Source: DASXHZ01 sp036488085 (lineage in GTDB: Bacteria; Acidobacteriota; Thermoanaerobaculia; Gp7-AA8). From it: a stretch of DNA of 37,460 nucleotides. The stretch is taken from the NCBI GenBank assembly GCA_036488085.1, contig DASXHZ010000045.1, positions 1 through 37,460 of the forward strand. The letters run 5' to 3'. The first letter of the stretch is position 1, and the number at the start of each line of letters is the position of its first letter. Below, piece by piece: positions 1 to 7,668 of the stretch. The notes under the pieces are model-generated. The model had not been told where the DNA came from. It made no database searches and saw only the letters and a program-made list of their open reading frames with translations. Both the position numbers and the translations under genes were made by a program.

Positions 1-998
1 ATGCCGTCGCCGGTGGTGTGGACCGTGCGGTCGATGATGTGCCCCGACTGCTCGCCGCCGATCACCGAGTCATGCGCGAGCATGAGCTCGAGCACGTACT
101 TGTCGCCGACCTGCGCGCGCACCAGCTCGATTCCGTCGCGCCGGAGTTGATCCTCGAACCCGAAGTTCGACATGACGGTGGTGACGACGCGATCTCCGCG
201 CAACGCCCCTTCGCGTTTCAAATGCTGCGACCAGAGATAGATGATCTCGTCGCCGTTGCGCACGTTGCCCGCATCGTCGGCGAAAATCGCGCGGTCCGCG
301 TCGCCGTCGAACGCGACGCCGAAGTCGGCGTGCTCTTCGACGACCCGCTTTGCGAGCCCCTCCGGGTGCAGCGCTCCCGAGCTCTCGTTGATGTTCCGCC
401 CGTTCGGCGTGTCGTTCATGACGATCACGTCGGCGCCGGCGCGGCGAAAGGCCTCCGGCGCGATGCGATACGCCGCACCGAAACCGGCGTCGATCACGAC
501 GCGCTTGCCGCGGAGCGCATCCGGCTTCACGAGGAACTGCTCGTATCGCTCGATGAGCTGGGGCATCTTGCCGTCGAGCTCGGAGAACATGGTGCCGGCG
601 TCAACGCGCTTCAGCGCGTCTTCGAGCTCCTCTTCGACGGCATCAGGAATCTTCATCCCGTCGTGGCCGAAGATCTTGACCCCGTTGTCCTGCCACGGAT
701 TGTGCGACGCGGAGATCGAGATCGCCGCTTCGGCGTCCGTGACGCGGCAGAGATAGGCGATGCCCGGCGTCGGAATCACGCCGACGATCTCGGCGCTTCC
801 GCCACCGTCCTCGATGCCTTGCGCGAGGGCACTGGCGATCTCCGGGCCGGACTCGCGCGTATCGAGGCCGAGCAAGACTCTGCGCGAGCCGCCGAGACGC
901 TGTGAGAGGGCGAAGCCCAACCGCGACATCGTGGCGATGTCGAGTGGGTACTGGTGTGCCTTGCCGCGAATTCCGTCGGTGCCGAAGAGCTCTCTCAT
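1..998 (-). CDS. glmM: Phosphoglucosamine mutase, C-terminus beyond window
   Basis: Converts glucosamine-6-phosphate to glucosamine-1-phosphate in the cytoplasm, the step before UDP-GlcNAc and hence peptidoglycan. Reading minus from ATG 998-996 gives MRELFGTDGIRG, the family N-terminus. The phosphoserine loop SASHNP, the Mg-binding DGDADR and the substrate loop GEQSGH follow in the expected order. About 332 of roughly 450 residues are present; the C-terminal phosphate-binding domain lies left of position 1. The start overlaps the cdaR stop by ATGA. The order cdaA-cdaR-glmM is the well-known c-di-AMP/cell-wall cluster, in which CdaA, CdaR and GlmM interact physically. Identification is secure. 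Confidence 0.97.
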   Translation of the reverse strand, partial: MRELFGTDGIRGKAHQYPLDIATMSRLGFALSQRLGGSRRVLLGLDTRESGPEIASALAQGIEDGGGSAEIVGVIPTPGIAYLCRVTDAEAAISISASHNPWQDNGVKIFGHDGMKIPDAVEEELEDALKRVDAGTMFSELDGKMPQLIERYEQFLVKPDALRGKRVVIDAGFGAAYRIAPEAFRRAGADVIVMNDTPNGRNINESSGALHPEGLAKRVVEEHADFGVAFDGDADRAIFADDAGNVRNGDEIIYLWSQHLKREGALRGDRVVTTVMSNFGFEDQLRRDGIELVRAQVGDKYVLELMLAHDSVIGGEQSGHIIDRTVHTTGDG

Positions 999-1672
999 GG
1001 TTGTGTGATGGTCGTCGTCGGTACTGGTGGTCCGACTTCCGCGAGCAGCGGAACCGTGACCTGAACCGACAGCGGCTCGATGACGCGAACGAACGGCGAG
1101 TCGGAGACTACCGCCGCATTCTGGGTGAACGTTTCAGTGCGGCCGGTCATGATAATCCGCTCCGTCGCGACGTCCGTGATGTTCTTGATCTGCGACGCTG
1201 GCCCGGAGACGAGCGCCTGGTCGGGAACGACCGCCGGATCGCCCACGCGGTAGCCGCTCGGCGGATTGCCGATCAGCAGCGGACGGACGCGGACGTACTT
1301 CTGGCGCAGCGGCTCGACGTGAAACCGAAGCTTGTTCGGATCGATCGAGACGACCTCGACGTCTTGCGGGACATTGATCGCCTGAGGCCGCAACGTGATC
1401 GTCGCCTCTCCCGGCTGGACCCAGCTCACGTCGACGGTCACTTCGAGGTTCTGCGACGAGAGGGCGCGAAGGTCGGAGACACGGCCGCGCAATCGCACGC
1501 TGACCGTGTCGGGGATCTGATTCGTGATCACGAGATCGCGCGGCAGGCTGGCGATCGACAGCGGCGCCGCGAACGCGCGCTCTGTCGCCCGCTCGCGCCG
1601 CGGCGCCGAAACGACGAACCAGACGATGCACGCCAGGAAGAGCGCGAGCAGCTTCAACCCGAGGCTTCTCAC
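995..1672 (-). CDS. cdaR: YbbR-domain protein, CdaA regulator
   Basis: A 225-residue protein with one N-terminal membrane helix (about residues 5-24, LLALFLACIVWFVVS) followed by an extracytoplasmic region of repeated beta-rich YbbR-like modules. In other bacteria CdaR binds the membrane-bound diadenylate cyclase and tunes its activity. Firmicute CdaR proteins often have three or four YbbR modules; this length allows about two. It overlaps cdaA upstream and glmM downstream by 4 nt each, so the three are almost certainly translationally coupled. The identification rests on the N-terminal anchor, beta-rich composition and invariant gene order rather than on catalytic motifs. Confidence 0.88.
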   Translation of the reverse strand: MRSLGLKLLALFLACIVWFVVSAPRRERATERAFAAPLSIASLPRDLVITNQIPDTVSVRLRGRVSDLRALSSQNLEVTVDVSWVQPGEATITLRPQAINVPQDVEVVSIDPNKLRFHVEPLRQKYVRVRPLLIGNPPSGYRVGDPAVVPDQALVSGPASQIKNITDVATERIIMTGRTETFTQNAAVVSDSPFVRVIEPLSVQVTVPLLAEVGPPVPTTTITQP

Positions 1673-2439
1673 GCGCGCTCTCCGAACCGGGAGACCATGG
1701 CGTCGAGGACGGCGGCGCGATCGAGGGTCTCCCGAAGCCTGCCGTCGCTTGCCACCGCGACCGATCCGTTCTCCTCGGAGACGACGATCACGAGCGAGTC
1801 GCTATCCTCCGTGAGACCAATCGCCGCGCGGTGCCGTGTCCCATGCGCGAGCTTCGGATCGGGCGAACTGGTCAGCGGCAGAAACGCGCCGGCAACGACG
1901 ATCCGTTCGCCGCGCACGATCACCGCTCCGTCATGCAGCGGTCCGCCGGGCGTGAAGATGCTGACGAGCAGCTCCGTCGTCAGCAGCGCATCGAGCGGCT
2001 TCGAGCCTTCCTCGAAGGCGCGCAGCGTCTGGCCCCCTTCGAGCACGATCAGCGCGCCGATGTGACGCGCCGCGAGGATGTCGACCGCGTCGAGGATGGC
2101 GTTGTACGGGATCGTCGAGTGCCGCCGGCCGAAGAGGTGCGCCAGCGGATTCATCCCCATGCGCGCCAGCGCCCGCCGGATCTCCGCCTGGAACAGGACG
2201 ATGATCGCGAACGGCAGGTAGAAGAGGATCTCGCGCGAGATGACCTCGAGCGCGGGCAGGTCGAACGCGCGCGCGATGAAAAACGTCGAGCCGAGGAGCA
2301 TCAGGCCGATCGAGACCTGCATGGCGCGCGTCCCTCGCATCAGCGAAAGGATCCAGTAAATGATGACCGCGACGATCAGGATGTCGGCCGCATCGCGCCA
2401 GGTGAACTGAAGCGAAAAGAGCCGGTCGAAGAACCTCAT
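1669..2439 (-). CDS. cdaA: Diadenylate cyclase, membrane-bound
   Basis: Makes cyclic di-AMP from two ATP. The 256-residue protein has three N-terminal hydrophobic stretches (about residues 17-35, 41-57 and 68-83). The DisA_N catalytic domain follows, with the hallmark DGA motif (LHDGAVIVRGE) and the RHR motif (GTRHRAAIGLTE) followed by VIVVSEENG. Size and architecture match CdaA rather than DisA or CdaS. It overlaps folP upstream and cdaR downstream by ATGA. The cluster suggests that c-di-AMP output is tied to envelope synthesis or turgor. No c-di-AMP riboswitch or phosphodiesterase gene is visible in this window. Confidence 0.96.
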   Translation of the reverse strand: MRFFDRLFSLQFTWRDAADILIVAVIIYWILSLMRGTRAMQVSIGLMLLGSTFFIARAFDLPALEVISREILFYLPFAIIVLFQAEIRRALARMGMNPLAHLFGRRHSTIPYNAILDAVDILAARHIGALIVLEGGQTLRAFEEGSKPLDALLTTELLVSIFTPGGPLHDGAVIVRGERIVVAGAFLPLTSSPDPKLAHGTRHRAAIGLTEDSDSLVIVVSEENGSVAVASDGRLRETLDRAAVLDAMVSRFGERA

Positions 2440-3239
2440 CCCGCCGCCTCGATCGCTCGGAACACCTTCAGGAAATCGACCGTCTCGCGCACGTCGTGGA
2501 CGCGGACGATCGAGGCTCCGCCGGCCGCCGCGGCGGCGACCGCGGCGAGCGAGCCGTGAACGCGCTCGCGTCCCTCGCGGCCCGTCAGATGGCCGATGAA
2601 CTTCTTGCGCGATGCGCCGATGACGAACGGCGCGACGCGAGCCAGCTCATCGCAGCGCGCGAGGATCTCGAGGTTGTGCTCGAACGTCTTCGCAAAGCCG
2701 ATTCCCGGATCGATGAAGACCTGTTCAACTCCGGCGCTTCGCGCGCGCTCGACGGACGGCGCGAGCTCGCGCAGCACATCGTCGATGACGTCGTCGTATT
2801 TTGCGAGCGACTGCATCGTCGCCGGGGTGCCGCGCATGTGCATCAAGACCACCGGCACATTCGCCTCGGCGACGACGCCGAGGATCTCGGGGTCGTGCTG
2901 CAGCGCGGAGACATCGTTCAGCATGCCGGCGCCCGCGGCGAACGCGGCGCGCGCTGTCGCGGCGTTGCGCGTATCGATCGAGATTTCGACGTCGCTCTTG
3001 GCGCGAATCCCTTCGATCACCGGAATGACGCGTTCCAACTCCTCCTCGATCAAGATCGGCGCGGCGCCCGGCCGCGTCGACTCGCCGCCGATATCGATGA
3101 TCGCCGCACCCTCCTCCACCATCCGCAGCGCCGACTCAACCGCGACGCTGCGATCGAAATGGACACCGCCGTCGGAGAATGAGTCGGGAGTGACGTTGAT
3201 GATGCCCATCACGCGAAGGCGAAAGCCTTCTGATTGCAT
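2436..3239 (-). CDS. folP: Dihydropteroate synthase
   Basis: Condenses p-aminobenzoate with hydroxymethyl-dihydropterin pyrophosphate in folate synthesis; the sulfonamide target. The 267 residues contain GIINVTPDSFSDGG, the pterin-binding DIGGESTRPGA, FIDPGIGFAKT and GASRKKFIG, covering the whole TIM barrel. The start is taken at ATG 3239: a GAGG lies about 12 nt upstream and it clears the murA stop by 4 nt, whereas the longer in-frame start at 3275 would overlap murA and add a non-conserved extension. It lies between murA and cdaA; a folP-cdaA neighbourhood is found in several phyla. Nothing is missing from the active site. Confidence 0.96.
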   Translation of the reverse strand: MQSEGFRLRVMGIINVTPDSFSDGGVHFDRSVAVESALRMVEEGAAIIDIGGESTRPGAAPILIEEELERVIPVIEGIRAKSDVEISIDTRNAATARAAFAAGAGMLNDVSALQHDPEILGVVAEANVPVVLMHMRGTPATMQSLAKYDDVIDDVLRELAPSVERARSAGVEQVFIDPGIGFAKTFEHNLEILARCDELARVAPFVIGASRKKFIGHLTGREGRERVHGSLAAVAAAAAGGASIVRVHDVRETVDFLKVFRAIEAAG

Positions 3240-3243
3240 CGTG

Positions 3244-4533
3244 TCACCGGTCCTCTTCGCGGACGATGCGGGCACCGAGGGGGTTGAGGCGCTCTTCGAT
3301 CCGCTCGTAGCCGCGGTCGATCTGATGGATGTTGTGGATCACGCTCTCGCCCTTGGCGCAGAGCGCGGCCAGGAGCAGCGCCATGCCGGCGCGGATGTCG
3401 GGGCTCGTGATGTCGGCGCCCTGCAGCCGGTGTCCGCCGACGATGATCGCGCGATGCGGATCGCAGAGAATGATCCGCGCGCCCATCTGGATCAGCTTGT
3501 CGGTGAAGAACAGCCGCGACTCGAACATCTTCTCGAAGATCATGGCCGTCCCCTCGGCCTGCGTCGCCACGACGATCATGATCGACAGCAGGTCGGCGGG
3601 AAACAGCGGCCACGGCCCGTCGTCGATCTTCGGCACCGCGGCGCCGATGTCGTAGCGGACGCGCAGCTCCTGCTCCCGCGGGACGCGGATGTTGTCGCCT
3701 TCGATCTTGAGGTCGACGCCGAGCTTCGCGAGCATGTGCCGCACCGCGTGCATGTGCTCCGGCACGGCGTCCTCGATCAGCAACTCGCTACGCGTGACCG
3801 CCGCGAGACCGATGTACGAACCGACTTCGATGTGGTCGCTCGGGATCGTGAATTCGCCGCCGTGCAGCGTCTCGACGCCGCGGATGAGGAGCGAGTTCGT
3901 CCCGATCCCCTCGATCTGGCCGCCGAGGAGGTTGATGAAGCGGCAGAGGTCCTGGACGTGCGGCTCCGCGGCGGCGTTGTAGATGTGCGTCTCGCCTTCC
4001 GCGAGCGCCGCGGCCATGATGGCGTTCTCGGTCGCCGTCACCGACGCCTCATCGAGGAACATCTTCTGGCCGCGCAGGTGCTGCGCGCTCATCTTGTACT
4101 CGTATGCGGAAACCTCAATCTGCGCGCCGAGGTTTTCGAGCGCGAGGAGATGCGTGTCGACGCGGCGACGGCCGATCGCGTCGCCGCCCGGTTTCGCGAC
4201 CGAGACACGCCCGCAGCGCGCGAGCAGCGGGCCGGCGAGCAGGATCGACGCACGGATCTGTTTCGACAGCGTCGAGTCAGGATCGCAGCCGATGTCGCCC
4301 TTCGCATGAATGCGAACGACGTTCTTCTCTAGACGCTCCACCGATGCCCCGATTCCCTCGAGGATCTGGAGCATCACCCGCACATCCTGGATGTCCGGAA
4401 GGTTCCGAAGAACGATCGGGTCGTCGGTCAGCAGGCACGCGGCGAGGACCGGAAGCGCGGCGTTCTTGTTGCCGCCAGGACGGATCGTCCCTTCCAGTCT
4501 TCTGCCGCCCTCGACGACAAATCGCTCCTTCAT
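3244..4533 (-). CDS. murA: UDP-GlcNAc enolpyruvyl transferase with Asp at the Cys115 site
   Basis: First committed step of peptidoglycan synthesis: transfers enolpyruvate from PEP to UDP-GlcNAc. The 429-residue protein (ATG 4533-4531, MKERFVVEGG) has the N-terminal RPGGNKNAALP motif with the catalytic-region Lys and the SILLAGPLLAR segment. The flexible loop reads KPGGDAIGRR where nearly all bacteria have PGGCAIG. The Cys115-equivalent is therefore Asp118 (codon GAC, 4182-4180). This substitution is known in naturally fosfomycin-resistant MurA proteins, for example mycobacterial and chlamydial. The in-frame extension to 4719 encodes low-complexity repeat sequence and was rejected. A TACAAT box 9 nt before the ATG suggests a leaderless or nearly leaderless mRNA. 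Confidence 0.97.
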   Translation of the reverse strand: MKERFVVEGGRRLEGTIRPGGNKNAALPVLAACLLTDDPIVLRNLPDIQDVRVMLQILEGIGASVERLEKNVVRIHAKGDIGCDPDSTLSKQIRASILLAGPLLARCGRVSVAKPGGDAIGRRRVDTHLLALENLGAQIEVSAYEYKMSAQHLRGQKMFLDEASVTATENAIMAAALAEGETHIYNAAAEPHVQDLCRFINLLGGQIEGIGTNSLLIRGVETLHGGEFTIPSDHIEVGSYIGLAAVTRSELLIEDAVPEHMHAVRHMLAKLGVDLKIEGDNIRVPREQELRVRYDIGAAVPKIDDGPWPLFPADLLSIMIVVATQAEGTAMIFEKMFESRLFFTDKLIQMGARIILCDPHRAIIVGGHRLQGADITSPDIRAGMALLLAALCAKGESVIHNIHQIDRGYERIEERLNPLGARIVREEDR

Positions 4534-4542
4534 CGCGCGCGG

Positions 4543-4548
4543 ATTGTA
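4543..4548 (-). promoter_or_regulatory. Putative -10 box of the murA operon
   Basis: Minus-strand TACAAT (5 of 6 to TATAAT) ends 9 nt before the murA ATG, so transcription would begin 1-3 nt upstream of the start codon. No convincing -35 is visible; the expected place is occupied by the heptamer repeat array. Confidence 0.4.
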
Positions 4549-4555
4549 TGGGAGG

Positions 4556-4664
4556 AGAGCGCAGAAGGCAGAAGGCAGAGCGCAGAAGGCAGAGCGCAGG
4601 TGCAGATGCGAGTTTCTTCTTCTGCGCTCTGCGCTCTGCGCTCTGCGCTCTGCCAACTGCGCTC
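4556..4664. repeat. Heptamer-word inverted repeat between divergent murA and walJ-like genes
   Basis: The left arm (4556-4599) is six tandem heptamers that alternate between AGAGCGC and AGAAGGC. The right arm (4621-4664) is six tandem heptamers of the complementary sense, mainly TCTGCGC. The arms can pair into a long imperfect hairpin with a loop near 4600-4620. The array fills the whole spacer between the two divergent -10 boxes (4543-4548 minus, 4665-4670 plus), so it occupies both -35 positions. Its origin and role are unknown. Confidence 0.85.
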
Positions 4665-4670
4665 TATACT
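4665..4670 (+). promoter_or_regulatory. Putative -10 box (TATACT), leaderless start
   Basis: TATACT lies 6 nt before the ATG at 4677, placing the expected transcription start on or next to the A of ATG. There is no Shine-Dalgarno sequence before this gene, which fits a leaderless message. Confidence 0.45.
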
Positions 4671-4676
4671 GCTCGC

Positions 4677-5501
4677 ATGATCGTGGCTCCGCTCGGATCG
4701 GGCAGCGCGGGTAACTCATTCTGGTTCGAGAGCGACGGCACCTCCATCCTGGTCGATGCCGGCTTCGGCCCCCGCGAGACGAAAAAGCGGCTCATCGAGG
4801 CGGGCGGCGACATCGAGAAACTCGCGGCGATCGTCATCACGCACGAGCACTACGACCACATCCGCGGCGCCGACTCGATCGCACGCAAGTACAACCTCCC
4901 GATCTACCTGACACAGGGGACGCTCAATCACTCCAGGATCGATCCAACCGCGACGCGTACCGTCGTGTTCGAGAACAACACGACGTTCGAGATCGGCGAG
5001 CTGGCGGTCCACGCTCGCCGTACGATCCACGACGCCTCCGACCCCGCCTGCTTCGTGATCGAGTCGCGCGACGGCACGCGCGTCGGCATCGCCTCCGACC
5101 TCGGGTACACCGATCCGCCCGTCATCGGCCATCTCCGCGACTGCGACGGTCTCTTCTTCGAGTCGAACCACGACCTCGACATGCTGCGGATGGGAACCTA
5201 TCCGTGGTCGCTGAAGCGCCGGATCATGTCCCGCTTCGGCCACCTGTCGAACGACGACTCGATCGTGGCATTGCAGCGGATGCTCGGCGGCGAGACGAAG
5301 ACGCTCTGCATGATCCACCTCTCGCAGAAGAACAACCACGAGTCGATCGTCCGCGAGATGACGACCGCCCTCCTCGACCGCACCGGCGCGCAGCTCGAGC
5401 TCGCCATCGCGAAGCAGTTCGCGCCGACCGGCGTGTTCAAGATTGCGAGGAGATCGGTCGCACGCGCTGTGGCCAGCGGAACCCAGTTAGCGCTTTTCTG
5501 A
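4677..5501 (+). CDS. WalJ/YycJ-like metallo-beta-lactamase fold hydrolase
   Basis: A 274-residue MBL-fold protein. The N-terminus GSGSAGNSFWFE is followed by VDAGFG and the metal-binding THEHYDH motif (HxHxDH). Further metal or phosphodiester ligands occur in RRTIHDA, SDLGY and the SNHD...YPWSLKRRIMS...GHLSN block typical of the YycJ/WalJ subfamily. In Firmicutes WalJ is linked to the WalRK cell-wall system and to DNA processing; here there is no WalRK nearby, so the role is open. The start at 4677 removes a long low-complexity upstream extension. purS follows after 6 bp, so the gene probably heads a pur-containing transcript. Confidence 0.88.
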   Translation: MIVAPLGSGSAGNSFWFESDGTSILVDAGFGPRETKKRLIEAGGDIEKLAAIVITHEHYDHIRGADSIARKYNLPIYLTQGTLNHSRIDPTATRTVVFENNTTFEIGELAVHARRTIHDASDPACFVIESRDGTRVGIASDLGYTDPPVIGHLRDCDGLFFESNHDLDMLRMGTYPWSLKRRIMSRFGHLSNDDSIVALQRMLGGETKTLCMIHLSQKNNHESIVREMTTALLDRTGAQLELAIAKQFAPTGVFKIARRSVARAVASGTQLALF

Positions 5502-5507
5502 GGTGTC

Positions 5508-5756
5508 ATGAAAGCCGTCGTCACCATCGAGCTCAAACCGTCCGTCCTCGATCCGCAAGGGAAGGCGATCCAGCACTCGCTCAGTTCGCTTGGTTTCGCC
5601 GGCGTGGAAGATGTGCGCGTCGGAAAGTTGTTCAAGATAGTGCTTGCGGACGGTGGGCAGTCACGGGCTGACGTCGAATCGCAAGTTCGACAGATGTGTG
5701 AACGGCTCCTTGCGAACACGGTCATCGAAAACTTCTCCTACACTCTCGAGGGGTAG
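5508..5756 (+). CDS. purS: FGAM synthase subunit PurS
   Basis: An 82-residue subunit of the three-part phosphoribosylformylglycinamidine synthase (PurS, PurQ, PurL) that acts at the fourth step of purine synthesis; PurS bridges PurQ and PurL. The sequence MKAVVTIELKPSVLDPQGK, then GFAGVEDVRVGKLFKI and the C-terminal RLLANTVIENF are typical. A GAGGT Shine-Dalgarno sequence lies a few nt before the ATG. Oddly, purQ does not follow directly: a 356-codon secreted-protein gene and a repeat hairpin intervene. No purL is present in the window. Confidence 0.95.
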   Translation: MKAVVTIELKPSVLDPQGKAIQHSLSSLGFAGVEDVRVGKLFKIVLADGGQSRADVESQVRQMCERLLANTVIENFSYTLEG

Positions 5757-5769
5757 GCTCACAAGTCCC

Positions 5770-6840
5770 GTGCTGCTCACTCTTTCCGCGGCATTGCTGC
5801 TCGCCGCGAGCCCGCCGCCGCAACCGGCAGTCCTCACCGCCGTTGCCACCCGCGACACGAAGATCATCCGCCGCTGGACGCTGCCCGGCGACCCGCACGG
5901 CATCGCGATCGGACGCGACGGCACGCTCTACGCCGGCCTCGCGCAAACGCAGGCCGTGATCGCCGTCGATCCGAAAACAGGCGCGATCAAGAACCGCGTC
6001 GTTCTCGACCATGCCGAGATCGCCGCGACGAAGGAGCTCGTCACGCTCCGCACGAACGCCGACGCGTCGCGCCTCTTCATCGCAAACGGCAGCGACGAGA
6101 GCGCCATGATCCTCTCGCTCCCCGACCTCGGCGTCGTCCGCGAGATCACGATTGAAGGCGAGGCGATCCGCGACGCCGTTCCCGATCCGAAAGGGCGCTA
6201 CCTGTACGTCGTCGGTCGTCGCGTGCACGTCTACGACGCGAGCGGCGAGCATGAGCTGCACACGATGCCGATCGAAGAACCGATGGCGATCGCCGCGAGC
6301 GAGCACTTCCTCGCCGTGATCGCCAGCGAGGATTTCGGCTCCGCGAAAGCAACCTCCGTCGCGCTCTACGACACCGCGACGTTCAAGGAGCTCGCGCGCG
6401 ATCCGCTCGAGACGTCCGACAAGATCGAGGGCGCGGTCTTTTCAACCGACGAGAAGGCGATCGTCGCCATCAGCCACGATCATCTATTCGAGAAGCCGGT
6501 CGCCCGCACCGCGAAGACGATGACGAAAGGCGCCGACGGCCAAATGCGCATGAACGCCGACTTCGGCGACTTCGTCAACAGCGACCGCATCTGCCTTCCC
6601 GACGGTGCGGGCCCGCAGATCCTGACCCTCGCGCCGAACAACGTGCTTCTCTACGCCGAACGCCGCTGCAGCGCGAGCGGCGCGTTCACCGGCTCCAAAC
6701 GCCGCGTCACGCCCGCCTCGCTCTACGGCGTGAGCGCCTACGCCCTCGCCTACGACCGCGACTCCGGATCCCTCATCGTCACCGACCGCGCGGGCTACCT
6801 TACAATCTACAAAGTCCCTCGGCCGGTGAGCGCAAAATGA
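5770..6840 (+). CDS. Secreted beta-propeller-like protein inserted between purS and purQ
   Basis: 356 residues from a GTG start at 5770 (V-LLTLSAALLLAASPPP), giving an N-terminal signal peptide with cleavage likely near residues 14-20. An AGGGG lies about 15 nt upstream. The mature part shows repeated blade-like segments (HGIAIGRDGTLYAGLAQ, ADASRLFIANGSDE, PDPKGRYLYVVGRR, FSTDEKAIVAISHD). This resembles YVTN/WD-like propellers that often bind ligands or scaffold proteins. No catalytic motif is recognised. The earlier in-frame start at 5644 lies inside purS and was rejected. Its place within a purine operon looks accidental rather than functional. Confidence 0.75.
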   Translation: MLLTLSAALLLAASPPPQPAVLTAVATRDTKIIRRWTLPGDPHGIAIGRDGTLYAGLAQTQAVIAVDPKTGAIKNRVVLDHAEIAATKELVTLRTNADASRLFIANGSDESAMILSLPDLGVVREITIEGEAIRDAVPDPKGRYLYVVGRRVHVYDASGEHELHTMPIEEPMAIAASEHFLAVIASEDFGSAKATSVALYDTATFKELARDPLETSDKIEGAVFSTDEKAIVAISHDHLFEKPVARTAKTMTKGADGQMRMNADFGDFVNSDRICLPDGAGPQILTLAPNNVLLYAERRCSASGAFTGSKRRVTPASLYGVSAYALAYDRDSGSLIVTDRAGYLTIYKVPRPVSAK

Positions 6841-6846
6841 TCCCAC

Positions 6847-6933
6847 GTCATCCTGAGCCGCGAAGACGGCGAAGGATCTCAGGATACGACGATCCGCGCG
6901 TACTGAGATCCTTCGCTTCGCTCAGGATGACGG
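6847..6933. repeat. Long palindromic repeat, CCTGAG/GAAGGATCT family
   Basis: An 87-bp inverted repeat. The left arm has CGTCATCCTGAGC and CGAAGGATCTCAG; the right arm has CTGAGATCCTTCG and GCTCAGGATGACG. The unpaired centre is near 6887-6904. It lies between the propeller gene and purQ, 13 bp before the purQ ATG. A second member with the same core words is at 11301-11400. This CCTGAGCGAAGCGAAGGATCT-type element is non-coding. Confidence 0.9.
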
Positions 6934-6946
6934 AGGAAGCAGCGAC

Positions 6947-7648
6947 ATGAAATTCGGCATCGTCATTCTGCCTGGTTCCAACTGCGATCACGATGCGATG
7001 CACGTGACCAAGACGGTGCTCGGAGCCGACGCCGAGTTCCTGTGGCACAAGGACACCGACGTCCGCGGCGCCGACTGCGTCATCATCCCGGGCGGGTTCG
7101 CATATGGCGACTACCTGCGTGCCGGCGCGCTCGCGAAGTTCGCGCCGATCATGGAGCCGATCAAACGCCATGCGGCCGCCGGCGGCCTCGTCTTCGGCAT
7201 CTGCAACGGGTTCCAGGTCCTGACCGAGGTCGGCCTGCTCCCCGGCGCGCTGATGCGCAACCAGCACCTCCGCTTCCTCGGGCGCGACGTCTACGTCCGC
7301 ACCGAGGAAACCGACACCGCGTTCACGAACGCGCTGACGAACGGACAGATCCTGCGGACGCCGATCGCACATGGCGAAGGCAACTACTTCGCCGATGAAG
7401 CGACGCTCGACGCGCTCGAACGCAATCGGCAAATCGTCTTCCGTTACTGCGATTCCGAGGGCCGCCTCACGAGCGAAGCGAATCCGAACGGCTCCGCGCG
7501 CAGCATCGCCGGAATCTGCAACGCGCAACGCAACGTCCTCGGCATGATGCCGCACCCCGAGCGCTGCTCCGAATCGCTTCTCGGCAATGCGGATGGCCTC
7601 GGCATCTTCCACTCGATCGCAAACGCTCTGGCCACTGCGTCACGCTAG
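6947..7648 (+). CDS. purQ: FGAM synthase glutaminase subunit PurQ
   Basis: Supplies ammonia from glutamine to PurL. The 233-residue class I amidotransferase domain begins KFGIVILPGSNCDHDA. It carries the nucleophile elbow FGICNGFQ (catalytic Cys) and the C-terminal MMPHPERC (catalytic His and Glu). Length is normal. The upstream spacer is a palindromic repeat, but GGAGGAAG (6934-6941) sits a few nt before the ATG as ribosome binding site. The TAG stop is the first half of a TAGAAT promoter-like hexamer before acsA. purS lies 1.2 kb upstream on the same strand and purL is absent. Confidence 0.97.
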   Translation: MKFGIVILPGSNCDHDAMHVTKTVLGADAEFLWHKDTDVRGADCVIIPGGFAYGDYLRAGALAKFAPIMEPIKRHAAAGGLVFGICNGFQVLTEVGLLPGALMRNQHLRFLGRDVYVRTEETDTAFTNALTNGQILRTPIAHGEGNYFADEATLDALERNRQIVFRYCDSEGRLTSEANPNGSARSIAGICNAQRNVLGMMPHPERCSESLLGNADGLGIFHSIANALATASR

Positions 7649-7651
7649 AAT
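7646..7651 (+). promoter_or_regulatory. TAGAAT -10-like box overlapping the purQ stop codon
   Basis: The purQ stop codon TAG followed by AAT forms TAGAAT (5 of 6 to consensus), 17 nt before the acsA ATG with a GGAGGAG ribosome-binding site between. The same stop-plus-AAT arrangement recurs at 11288 and 24710. No clear -35 was found. Confidence 0.35.
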
Positions 7652-7668
7652 CCCGGCCGGAGGAGCCG

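Noticed and set aside
2596..4332. A 578-codon plus-strand frame across folP and murA
   Set aside because: Antisense to two complete, conserved enzymes; composition is that of a shadow frame.
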